IMG/VR virus record: IMGVR_UViG_3300028131_000823 | Span: 62,001-126,000 of that record | Strand: one strand, 5' to 3' | Length of the DNA stretch: 64,000 bases | From: a virus | Part shown: piece after piece, positions 16,075 through 23,644 of the stretch | Layout: the number at the start of each line of letters is the position of its first letter | How positions within the stretch are numbered: position 1 is the stretch's first letter | The notes under the pieces: model-generated | Told to the model about the DNA's origin: nothing | The model's input: only the letters and a program-made list of their open reading frames with translations | The model's database searches: none | Position numbers and translations under genes: made by a program

Positions 16075-17734
16075 TAGTATAGAATTTAAGAATTTTGCAA
16101 GTTATGGTAATCAAGTTCAAACAATTGAGTTTGAAGACCAAGCACAGTTATATTTAACATTAGGTAAAAACGGACATGGCAAAACCACAATAGCTAATAG
16201 TATTATATATGCACTATATGGAAAGGTTGAAGGTGTAAAACTCGCTGATTTGCCAAATAGAATCAACAAAGAATTATGGGTTAAAATAAACTTACAATGT
16301 AAAGACATGTCAGTTGAGATAGAAAGAGGTCTTATGCCAAATAAGTTTAAAGTATTAATCAATGGAGTAGAGTTTGATAAAGCAGGTAAAAAATCTGTAC
16401 AAGAATATTTAGAAGATGAAATTTTTGGAATACCATATCATGTGTTTAAGAATATTATTATTTTAAGTATTAATGATTTTAAGTCTTTTCTGACTATGAA
16501 TTCAAGTGATAAAAAACAAATCATTGATAAGATGTTTGGTTTTTCAGTTTTAAACGATATGTTCAGGAATGTTAAAGAAGAACGCAAGCAAATTAAAATG
16601 GAAATAGATTCTTATGATTCTGAACTTAATCAGATTATGGAATCAATTTCTTCAGTAAGACTTAAACTAAATAACTTAGTTGAAGAGTCTCATAAGAAAG
16701 ATAAAGCAAAGGTTGAAGCCTTAAAAGATGAACTATTAGAACATGGAGATAATGTTAAGAAATTAAACGAGGCGAGAAGCCATATCGATGGTAAAATTGA
16801 AGGAGTAAGAGATGAAGCAAGTAGTATGGGTATTCAGCAGCGAGACCTTGAACGAGAGAATCAATACCTACAGAAAAAAATTGAATTATACGAATCCGGT
16901 TTTTGTGGTTCATGTGAAACAAAGTTAGATACTGATTGGCACCAGAAAAAAGGAGATGAATTTAAAACACAGATTAAAAATAACTCTAAAAATTCAGGTA
17001 AATTAAAAGAAGAAATTACAATAGCTGAAGGAAAAGTAAGTGAATTAAGAAGTAAGAAAAAACAAGTTGAAACTAGAATTAATAACTTAAGGTACTCTAT
17101 TAAAGATATTAAAGAAGCTTTAATTAAAATAAAGGAATCAACTCAAGACTCAACTCAATTTCAACATTTAAAACAAATTATTGAAGAGTTTGAAAAGTCA
17201 GAAGAAAGCAAATCAGGTAAGAGAGAAGAGATAGCACAGCAAGATGCATTTATGACAATCTTAGAAGAAGTCTTAGGAGATGATGGTGTAAAAAACCTTG
17301 CAGTACAAACTATATTACCAGGCTTAAATGCTAATATCGCAATGATGGCTCAAACAATGCACCTTCCATTTCATATTAGATTTAATGAAAAGTTCGATTG
17401 TATTATTAATCATTTAGGGGAAGATATAAATCCTCTAACACTTTCAACAGGTGAAAGAAAGAAGGCTGACTTTATAGTTATTATTGCTATTATTAAAATA
17501 CTAAAACTAAGGTTTCCACAACTTAATCTTATGTTCTTAGATGAGTTATTAAGTTCTGTAGATCAAGATGGAGTCTATAACGTACTTAAAATTCTTAATG
17601 AAGTAATTAAAGAAAACGGACTAAATACATTTGTGATTAATCATACGGAATTACCTCATGAGATCTTTGATCAGAAAATACAGATTCATAGAGAGAATGG
17701 ATTTTCAAAGTTTACTATTGAAAAAATAGAATGA
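16064..17734 (+). CDS. 46: recombination endonuclease subunit gp46 (Rad50/SbcC-like)
   Basis: 556 aa ABC-type ATPase. Walker A GKNGHGKT (34-41), a long coiled coil broken by a zinc-hook CGSC (C281, C284), then the ABC signature LSTGERKK and Walker B LNLMFLDELLSSVD near the C-terminus. Length matches T4 gp46 (560). It works with gp47 and is the last gene of the replication/recombination operon. Confidence 0.92.
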   Translation: MRINSIEFKNFASYGNQVQTIEFEDQAQLYLTLGKNGHGKTTIANSIIYALYGKVEGVKLADLPNRINKELWVKINLQCKDMSVEIERGLMPNKFKVLINGVEFDKAGKKSVQEYLEDEIFGIPYHVFKNIIILSINDFKSFLTMNSSDKKQIIDKMFGFSVLNDMFRNVKEERKQIKMEIDSYDSELNQIMESISSVRLKLNNLVEESHKKDKAKVEALKDELLEHGDNVKKLNEARSHIDGKIEGVRDEASSMGIQQRDLERENQYLQKKIELYESGFCGSCETKLDTDWHQKKGDEFKTQIKNNSKNSGKLKEEITIAEGKVSELRSKKKQVETRINNLRYSIKDIKEALIKIKESTQDSTQFQHLKQIIEEFEKSEESKSGKREEIAQQDAFMTILEEVLGDDGVKNLAVQTILPGLNANIAMMAQTMHLPFHIRFNEKFDCIINHLGEDINPLTLSTGERKKADFIVIIAIIKILKLRFPQLNLMFLDELLSSVDQDGVYNVLKILNEVIKENGLNTFVINHTELPHEIFDQKIQIHRENGFSKFTIEKIE

Positions 17735-17741
17735 TATATAA
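17733..17741 (+). promoter_or_regulatory. late-type promoter motif
   Basis: GATATATAA overlaps the TGA stop of gp46 and lies 3 nt before the gp15 ATG. It marks the switch from replication genes to structural genes. The very short distance would give a leaderless or nearly leaderless transcript. Confidence 0.5.
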
Positions 17742-17744
17742 TAA

Positions 17745-18518
17745 ATGGCAACATATAATTTAAAATTCAATAGAGACGATAGTGTTATCAGACACCTTAT
17801 AGTGGGTCTTTTAGCTGACTTAAATAAAAAGGTTAGTTTTTATAGACAACTTGATAATGATACTCGATCAGAAATAGATGTCCCCTTTTATTATTCAATT
17901 ACTGGAGATGCTGATTTTTTAAAAGATAATTTTCTTTTTTCAACAGCTAATGGCTTTGAATGTAGTCCAAATCCAGTTGGAGCAGATGGAAATTATGATG
18001 CAATTCCAAGAGGAGTTGTTAATCTTACATCAATGACAGTTGATCCATCAAAGCTTGTAAATAAGAGAAATGTTGGAGAGTACAGTAAGATGAATGATCA
18101 AGGTGTTTTAGAGGGGTATAGGGCAGAGTTTGAACTAATTCCTATGACATTTTCAATTGATATTGAAATACTCTTAAGTAGTCTCTTAGACATCTTTAAA
18201 TGTACTGAACAATTAGTAAAGAAATTATATAAATCTAATCAATATAATGTAGAAGTCGGGCATTTAGAAGAAGGACTATATAGAATGGCAGCCTATTATG
18301 CAATGCCAGACGATTATGGTAAAGAAAGCCCAATTGAATATAGTTTTGACGATAAAGGCAATTATAAAATAACATTCAGTATTGAGGTAAATTCATTTAT
18401 GCCAGCAATAGATTTTGACACAGAGAGACATGCTGGAAATAGAATGTTTAAGATAACTCACGCTTATTCAGATGAAAAACAACTTAACGAATCTTTAGAT
18501 GAGGGTTTAGATATATAA
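17745..18518 (+). CDS. 15: tail sheath stabiliser and completion protein, gp15-like
   Basis: 257 aa (T4 gp15 is 272). The order of blocks follows gp15: RHLIVGLLADLNKKV near the start, VPFYYSITGDADFL, IPRGVVNLTSMTVDP, a long helix IDIEILLSSLLDIFKCTEQLV, and a C-terminal ITFSIEVNSFMPAIDF equivalent to LTFEVNGWMYPPV. gp15 caps the tail tube and sheath and joins the tail to the neck. In T4 it sits between genes 14 and 16; here it is 17 kb away from those, so the cluster has been rearranged. Confidence 0.75.
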   Translation: MATYNLKFNRDDSVIRHLIVGLLADLNKKVSFYRQLDNDTRSEIDVPFYYSITGDADFLKDNFLFSTANGFECSPNPVGADGNYDAIPRGVVNLTSMTVDPSKLVNKRNVGEYSKMNDQGVLEGYRAEFELIPMTFSIDIEILLSSLLDIFKCTEQLVKKLYKSNQYNVEVGHLEEGLYRMAAYYAMPDDYGKESPIEYSFDDKGNYKITFSIEVNSFMPAIDFDTERHAGNRMFKITHAYSDEKQLNESLDEGLDI

Positions 18519-18530
18519 TTAATATATAAA
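18510..18530 (+). promoter_or_regulatory. paired late-type promoter motifs
   Basis: GATATATAA at 18510-18518 overlaps the gp15 stop, and a related AATATATAAA follows at 18521-18530. The structural-type gene at 18550 starts 20 nt downstream. Confidence 0.55.
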
Positions 18531-18549
18531 ATAAATAAAAATATTAAAA

Positions 18550-20025
18550 ATGGCACAAGTTACAAAACAAATTATATCACCTGTATTCGTTACTGAAGCA
18601 GGAGATAGTTATATTGCATTAGATGGTAAAGCATTTTTAGTTGGTGAAAATACAATTACTGAAGCAGAAATTACTACAGCTCCTGGTGAGTTTAGAAGTC
18701 TTGTTTTAGCATTAAACAATTTTACATTAACTAATGAAGGTTTAACATGGTTTAATGGAATTAATAGAATTAGATTCGTAAGAGAATCAAACAATTTTTT
18801 CGTTAACAATAGCGAAGTTTTAGCTGAAAGTTTAACAAATCATTTATTAGCAGCAGGTATTGTAAATTATACAAACAAAGCAAAAATTCAACTTTTTGAA
18901 TATGCTGCAAAAAACATCAATAACTTCGTATCTCTTGATTTTGCTCAAAAAATCGAAGAAGGACAGGTTAAATGTTATGTTATGAAATTAAACGAAGACT
19001 TCTACGTTTATAGAATGAATGAAGCAAATAAGATTTATAAGTTTGGTAAATTAGATGCAAATGCTGCATTTGATTATGTTAAAGAGCAAACAGGTTATGA
19101 AATAACTGATATGACTCAAGAACTTTTAGAAGGTGCAAGAAAACAGGCTGCTGAAAAATTAAATAAAATCAGTGTTCTAGAGCAAATGATAGCGTTCTTA
19201 AAAGATCAAAGAGGAGTTATTGCTGAGGCTGATAAATCAATTCAAGAAGTTAAAGAAGCTGATACATTAATTAACAGTGAAATTAAAAGATTAGAAGAAG
19301 AGGTTGAAGCTATTAAAAACGGTACTGAAAAAGTAGAAGAAAGTTGTGGAAAATGTGGAACAGACGGATGTGTTTGTGAAACTGAAGCTACAACTAAAGA
19401 AACTGAAACTGAAGCTACAACTGAAGAAACTGAAGCTACAACTGAAGAAACTGAAACTGAAGCTACAACTGAAGAAACTGAAACTAAAGCTACAACTGAA
19501 GAAACTACTAACGAAGAAGCCGGAGATGAGGCTGGAGTTGAAGCTGAAGATATTAAAAAAGACACAAAGGATATTACAACGCCCGATACAAAGGAAGAAG
19601 CAGATGATTCTGCACCAAGCGATGAAGGCGAAGAAGGTGCTAAAGAAGTAGTTAAAGAAGATAGAAAATCATTTGAAGAATTATTACAAATAGCAGAAGA
19701 TGCTGCAGCTGATATTGAAGCTAATTTAAATGATTTATCAGAACCTAAAAAATCCGAAGAAGATCAAGAAGAATTAGAAGCATCTATGGATGAAGCTACT
19801 AATGAAGCTGAGATTGAAGAAGAATTAGTAACTAGACAAGATGGCTATGTACCAGGAACTCTTAAATACAAAACTGAAGAATATGCAGAAGGTACGGAGG
19901 TTCAAATTGACGCTGAAGCTTATACAACATCTGGTCAAGATGAATCAATTACAGTATTTGCTGATGAAAAACCAATTAAAGTAAATAAAAGAGATGTTGA
20001 ATTAGCTGACGGCGAAACAGTATAA
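18550..20025 (+). CDS. putative structural protein with acidic repeat linker, 491 aa
   Basis: N-terminal part (1-250) is mixed alpha/beta ending in a coiled coil (INSEIKRLEEEVEAIKNG). A Cys cluster CGKCGTDGCVCE (about 266-277) follows. Next is a low-complexity Thr/Glu repeat (ETEATTEE units, about 278-320), a long acidic region, and a compact C-terminal domain (about 420-491). The layout of two folded ends joined by a flexible acidic tether suits a virion-surface or scaffold-like component. It follows late-type motifs and lies among head/tail genes. No family recognised. Confidence 0.55.
   Translation: MAQVTKQIISPVFVTEAGDSYIALDGKAFLVGENTITEAEITTAPGEFRSLVLALNNFTLTNEGLTWFNGINRIRFVRESNNFFVNNSEVLAESLTNHLLAAGIVNYTNKAKIQLFEYAAKNINNFVSLDFAQKIEEGQVKCYVMKLNEDFYVYRMNEANKIYKFGKLDANAAFDYVKEQTGYEITDMTQELLEGARKQAAEKLNKISVLEQMIAFLKDQRGVIAEADKSIQEVKEADTLINSEIKRLEEEVEAIKNGTEKVEESCGKCGTDGCVCETEATTKETETEATTEETEATTEETETEATTEETETKATTEETTNEEAGDEAGVEAEDIKKDTKDITTPDTKEEADDSAPSDEGEEGAKEVVKEDRKSFEELLQIAEDAAADIEANLNDLSEPKKSEEDQEELEASMDEATNEAEIEEELVTRQDGYVPGTLKYKTEEYAEGTEVQIDAEAYTTSGQDESITVFADEKPIKVNKRDVELADGETV
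19378..19510 (+). repeat. in-frame Thr/Glu tandem repeat
   Basis: Imperfect tandem copies of GAAACTGAAGCTACAACTGA and shorter derivatives, encoding ETEATTEE-type units. The repeat is in frame and probably varies in length by slippage. Confidence 0.75.
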
Positions 20026-20085
20026 AAAATTAAATAAAATTTGACGTTAAACTACAAATCTCTCATTTAACTCAAATACAGTAGA

Positions 20086-20117
20086 AAAGATCAATTGGAA
20101 ACAATTGATCTTTTTTT
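20086..20117 (+). terminator. intrinsic terminator, overlapping a middle-type promoter
   Basis: AAAAGATCAATTG pairs with CAATTGATCTTTT around a GAAA tetraloop and continues into Ts. The AAACAA box of the gp55 promoter starts in the GAAA loop and extends into the 3' stem. Confidence 0.88.
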
Positions 20118-20124
20118 TATATAA
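20099..20124 (+). promoter_or_regulatory. middle-type promoter AAACAA-N14-ATATAA upstream of gp55
   Basis: AAACAA 20099-20104 and ATATAA 20119-20124, 14 nt apart, 18 nt before the gp55 ATG. A late sigma factor transcribed from a middle promoter fits the T4 programme. Confidence 0.72.
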
Positions 20125-20142
20125 TATCTATAAATTTAAAAG

Positions 20143-20526
20143 ATGCCAAGAAAAAAGAATTATTTAAACAATAAAGACTTATATGCACAAATTGTACAAT
20201 CGTTAGATGATGATAGATTAACAAGAGATGCAGAGAAAATGTTACAGTTACTTGCTGAAAAAGCAATTAATAGATTAACTTATGTAAATGAAGATGATAG
20301 AAAAGATTGTTTGCAATTCGCTCTATTAGATTTATTAAAATATTGGAGAAACTTTAACCCTAAATATACAAACGCATTTGCATACTTTACTGAAATTGCA
20401 AAAAGAGGTTATGCTAAAGGTTGGAATAAGCTTCATCCAAATAAAACAAAGGGAACTATCTCAATGGATAGAATAAATTCTGCAAACTCAAGAGAAGATG
20501 GCGGAGGCGGAATGTTTAATATCTAA
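20143..20526 (+). CDS. 55: late-transcription sigma factor, gp55-like
   Basis: 127 aa (T4 gp55 is 185). It shares the order of gp55 features: YLNNKDLYAQI near the start (T4 YVNNKELLQAI), an acidic helical block DDRKDCLQFALLDLLKYWRNFNP with YTNAFAYFTEIAKRGYAKGW (T4 pattern KYKNPHAYITQACFNAFV), then a basic segment. This is the sigma-2-like region that recognises the -10 late promoter. The C-terminus GGGGMFNI is glycine-rich with a terminal hydrophobic patch, at the position of the T4 clamp-binding tail. The GATATATA motifs ahead of structural genes are the likely targets. Confidence 0.75.
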   Translation: MPRKKNYLNNKDLYAQIVQSLDDDRLTRDAEKMLQLLAEKAINRLTYVNEDDRKDCLQFALLDLLKYWRNFNPKYTNAFAYFTEIAKRGYAKGWNKLHPNKTKGTISMDRINSANSREDGGGGMFNI

Positions 20527-20528
20527 TA

Positions 20529-21002
20529 ATGTCAATAAAAAACGTAAGACCAACAAAGAACTCAGGCTTTAATCAAGGCTACTACAATCCACTATATCCT
20601 AAAAAATATGCTGGCAATCCACCTATAATATACAGAAGTTCATGGGAACTTAAGTTTATGAAGATGTGCGATAATAGAGAGGACATTGTATTATGGTCAA
20701 GCGAGCCAGTTGAAATAAAATACTGGAGTTCAATGGATAAAAAGGAACATTCATATTTTCCAGATTTTTATATAAAGGTAAAGAAAGAAACAGGCTTTGA
20801 AGAAAGTCTCATTGAGATTAAGCCTGAAAGTCATATAGTAAAGCCTGAACCACCTACTAAAAATTCAAAACAGGCATTAAAAAATTATAAATTCCTCGCA
20901 GAACAGTATGTTAAAAATAGAGATAAATATAAATATGCGCAGGAATGGTCTAAGTCAAGAGGATTTAGATTTGTTGTAATGACAGAAAAAAGTCTTAAAT
21001 AA
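20529..21002 (+). CDS. 4: head completion nuclease, gp4-like
   Basis: 157 aa (T4 gp4/50 is about 150). Conserved blocks: NPLYPKKYAGNPPIIYRSSWELKFM, DIVLWSSEPVEIKYW, SYFPDFYIKV, LIEIKPES and a C-terminal KSRGFRFVVMTEKSL, matching the gp4 layout (KYRGDPKKITYRSNWE; IEIKPK; RGIKFRILTE). The fold is TnsA-like endonuclease with D in FPDF and E.K in IEIKPE. It is thought to finish packaged DNA before head-tail joining. Its stop overlaps the next ATG. Confidence 0.8.
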   Translation: MSIKNVRPTKNSGFNQGYYNPLYPKKYAGNPPIIYRSSWELKFMKMCDNREDIVLWSSEPVEIKYWSSMDKKEHSYFPDFYIKVKKETGFEESLIEIKPESHIVKPEPPTKNSKQALKNYKFLAEQYVKNRDKYKYAQEWSKSRGFRFVVMTEKSLK

Positions 21003-21586
21003 TGGGAAAGGTTAGAGAAGACATAAAGGAATTAATTAAAGAAGCAAAGAGTAAGACTAGAGCTAAAAGAGCTGCAGAAAATTGGTATCAAACTGGTAAA
21101 AAAACATCAGCTGAAAAAAGTGTACAGCCAATAGGTGGTAGGTTTCAGCCAGGAAAGGTATATATTTTTAGATATACACCAAAATACGCTAAAGAATTAC
21201 CATGGTATGATGCAAACCCAGTCGTATTAGCACTTGATCCTGATGGAAATAATGATGTTGGCATAAACGTTAACCTCTTACCAAGTGATGTTAAAGAAAC
21301 TTTATTAGATAGAGTATATAGTACTTTTGAAAATGAAATTAAAAGAGAATCAATAGGAGGAAGAAAGAACGATGCGCGCCGTCAAAGTCAGCTTTCAATA
21401 ACATGGGAAGAAGCAAAGGGTTTTTTAGCAACTTATAAATTTGCAATTAGACAATACATACCAGGTAGAAAGGTTGGACAGGCAGTGGTCAGTTATGAAA
21501 ATTGGGCAAAGGTAGCACTTTGTGACTTTGCGGATTTAAATGGAACAACATATATTCAACTAGTAAATGAATTTAGAAACAAATAA
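21002..21586 (+). CDS. conserved T4-like protein of unknown role, 194 aa
   Basis: Basic N-terminus (about 1-45) then a compact domain with GKVYIFRYTPKYAKELPWYDANPVVLAL and GINVNLLP, a pattern I associate with conserved T4-superfamily proteins but cannot name with certainty. It shares a one-base overlap with gp4 and precedes the portal gene. In T4 the neighbour of gene 4 is gene 2 (DNA end protector), so a gp2-like role is possible by position only. Confidence 0.5.
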   Translation: MGKVREDIKELIKEAKSKTRAKRAAENWYQTGKKTSAEKSVQPIGGRFQPGKVYIFRYTPKYAKELPWYDANPVVLALDPDGNNDVGINVNLLPSDVKETLLDRVYSTFENEIKRESIGGRKNDARRQSQLSITWEEAKGFLATYKFAIRQYIPGRKVGQAVVSYENWAKVALCDFADLNGTTYIQLVNEFRNK

Positions 21587-21595
21587 AAAAAATTG

Positions 21596-21605
21596 AATAT
21601 ATAAA
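21596..21605 (+). promoter_or_regulatory. late-type promoter motif (AATATATAAA variant)
   Basis: AATATATAAA 22 nt before the portal ATG, with a second TTTATAAAC nearby. A variant of the GATATATA class. Confidence 0.5.
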
Positions 21606-21627
21606 TTTATAAACGATATAAGAAATT

Positions 21628-23232
21628 ATGGCAGGTTTTGCAGATAAGGATCCAAGAAATGGTCCATTAAGTAATAAGAGACCTTTTAGGTTAAACAATA
21701 CATTAAAGTTACTTTCATCATTCGGTATGAGATATGATGATATGATACTTAGACAGTCTCAGGCGGTTGGTCCATTAGAAGATAAGTTTGGTTATGGCCA
21801 AATGAATCCAATGGGATTAGATAATGATGATATGTATGCAGCATTTGCTGCCTTGTCAATGGCCGATACTACAATGCGAAAAAACATTCCTTTTTTCGAT
21901 CAACAATATGAAGTAAAAAGAGATGAACTTAGAAGTTTTTCAGTAAACGATGAGATTGAAGATATTTTAGATATACTATGTGACGAAACTATCGTATATG
22001 ATAATAAAAACTTTTTTGCTTCTCCTGAAATCTTAGGAGTTGAAGTTGCAGATGGAATTCAAAAAGATTTAAACAGATATTTTAGACAAATATACCATGC
22101 ATTTGGATTTAACTCAGATCAATCTGCTTGGTACTATTTTAGAAAATGGTTAATTGATGGTTATTTAGCATTTGAAATTATTTATTCACCTGATCAAAAG
22201 GAAATTATTGGTTTTAAAGAACTTGATCCAATTACATTAGTTCCGGGTTATAATAAAGAAGATGGTAAAAAAGTATGGGTACAATTTAAAGATGATCCAG
22301 TAAAAGAAAGAACCTTATATGATTCTCAAATCATTTACCTTTCTTATTCTTCTATAACAACAGCAGGTAGAGTCAGCTATGTTGAAAGACTTATTAGATC
22401 TTTTAACTTATTAAGAATTATGGAACATACTAGAATTATTTGGGCAGTGACTAATAGTTCTTATAGAATGAAATTTGTTATACCAGTCGGTGGTAAATCT
22501 AAAACAAGAGCAAAACAATCACTTGCACAATTAATGAATTCATATAAAGAAGTAGTTGATTTTGATTGGGAGTCTGGTTCTATGACAACCGATGGTAAAC
22601 CTATGCTACAATTTAATAAAGAATATTGGTTACCAAGTAAAGACGGTGACAGCCCTGAGATTGAAACATTAGATGCATCGGGTCCAGACCTTTCAGATAC
22701 AGAAGCACTTAAATATTTTTCAGATAAACTTAAACATGTTTCTAAAATACCTTATTCTAGATTCTTATATGAAGACGGTGGTGGAGATTTTAATCTTGCT
22801 GCTGATGGAATGATTAGAGATGAAATTAAATTTAGCAAGTTTGTAAAGAGACTAAGATCAGCTTTCCAAGAAATATTGGTTAAGCCACTATATTTACAAA
22901 TGTGTATTGCATATAAAGATTTAGCAGAAGATCCAGGTTTTAAAACACAGGTTGCATTAAGATATAATAGAGATAATGACTTTGCAGCTTTAAAAGAAAT
23001 GGAAATCATGGAAAGAAGACTTGATTTTGTTTCTACAATGAGAGACAGTTTAATGACAACTAATCAAGAAACAATGGAAGAGGAATACTACTTTGATATG
23101 GAGTTCTTAGTTGATAGATACTTACAACTGAGCCCAGATGATATTGCTGCAAATGCAGCAGCTAAGAAAAAGGCTGAAAAACAAGATGCAGAAGCTCCGG
23201 AACCAGAGGATCCAATGGGAATGGGAATATAA
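21628..23232 (+). CDS. 20: portal protein, gp20-like
   Basis: 534 aa (T4 gp20 is 524). Features of the T4-like portal are visible: an early region ending in DDMYAAFAALSMADTTMRKNIP, a wing with WYYFRKWLIDGYLAFEIIY and IIGFKELDPITLVP, the clip/stem region VSYVERLIRSFNLLRIMEHTRIIWAV, and KIPYSRFLYEDGGGDFNLAADGMIRDEIKFSKFVKRLR. Forms the dodecameric ring through which the terminase packages DNA. Located upstream of core protein, protease and capsid genes, as in T4. Confidence 0.92.
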   Translation: MAGFADKDPRNGPLSNKRPFRLNNTLKLLSSFGMRYDDMILRQSQAVGPLEDKFGYGQMNPMGLDNDDMYAAFAALSMADTTMRKNIPFFDQQYEVKRDELRSFSVNDEIEDILDILCDETIVYDNKNFFASPEILGVEVADGIQKDLNRYFRQIYHAFGFNSDQSAWYYFRKWLIDGYLAFEIIYSPDQKEIIGFKELDPITLVPGYNKEDGKKVWVQFKDDPVKERTLYDSQIIYLSYSSITTAGRVSYVERLIRSFNLLRIMEHTRIIWAVTNSSYRMKFVIPVGGKSKTRAKQSLAQLMNSYKEVVDFDWESGSMTTDGKPMLQFNKEYWLPSKDGDSPEIETLDASGPDLSDTEALKYFSDKLKHVSKIPYSRFLYEDGGGDFNLAADGMIRDEIKFSKFVKRLRSAFQEILVKPLYLQMCIAYKDLAEDPGFKTQVALRYNRDNDFAALKEMEIMERRLDFVSTMRDSLMTTNQETMEEEYYFDMEFLVDRYLQLSPDDIAANAAAKKKAEKQDAEAPEPEDPMGMGI

Positions 23233-23240
23233 AAATAGAT

Positions 23241-23249
23241 GATATATAA
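23241..23249 (+). promoter_or_regulatory. late-type promoter motif
   Basis: GATATATAA in the 20-nt gap between portal and the core protein gene, 3 nt before the ATG. Confidence 0.6.
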
Positions 23250-23252
23250 ACT

Positions 23253-23597
23253 ATGAAAATTAAAACATTTAATCAATTTATAACTGAGGCTCAATTAACA
23301 TCTATTAAAGCAGGTGATGATAGTAAAGTAGAGGTCAGCGATCAAAAAACAGCAGATGGTAAAGTTATTTCTGCTCAAGAAATTTTAGGACAAATTATAT
23401 CAGCAGATACTGAAGATGCGTTCAAGGCTTATTTCTATGAAAAATATGGTTCTACTAAATTTGATACAGCAACAATGGGACAAATGATGTCAGCCTATCA
23501 AGATTATTATAAAGAACAAGCTGAAGAAGAGAAGGAAAAAGAAAAAGAAGAGGAAGGCGGAGATGAAGAAGACCCACTAACTGGAATGGATGTTTAA
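23253..23597 (+). CDS. prohead core protein, gp67-like by position
   Basis: 114 aa, starting MKIKTFNQFITEAQ, the capsid-targeting/protease site motif. The C-terminus is a highly acidic and charged tract (EEEKEKEKEEEGGDEEDP). T4 gp67 is also a small, very acidic core protein encoded between portal and protease and degraded during maturation. The position and composition fit; direct sequence similarity is not visible beyond the N-terminus. Confidence 0.6.
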   Translation: MKIKTFNQFITEAQLTSIKAGDDSKVEVSDQKTADGKVISAQEILGQIISADTEDAFKAYFYEKYGSTKFDTATMGQMMSAYQDYYKEQAEEEKEKEKEEEGGDEEDPLTGMDV

Positions 23598-23617
23598 GAA
23601 AAAGACTTTAAGTTAAA

Positions 23618-23625
23618 GATATATA
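23618..23625 (+). promoter_or_regulatory. late-type promoter motif (GATATATA)
   Basis: GATATATA followed by C, 19 nt before the protease-scaffold ATG. Same octamer as the other late sites. Confidence 0.5.
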
Positions 23626-23644
23626 CAAAAAAGAAAAAAACAAA

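Noticed and set aside
19242-19651. Open frames on both strands across the Thr/Glu repeat
   Set aside because: Low-complexity shadows (Ser/Val and Lys/Leu repeats) created by the GAAACTGAAGCT repeat.
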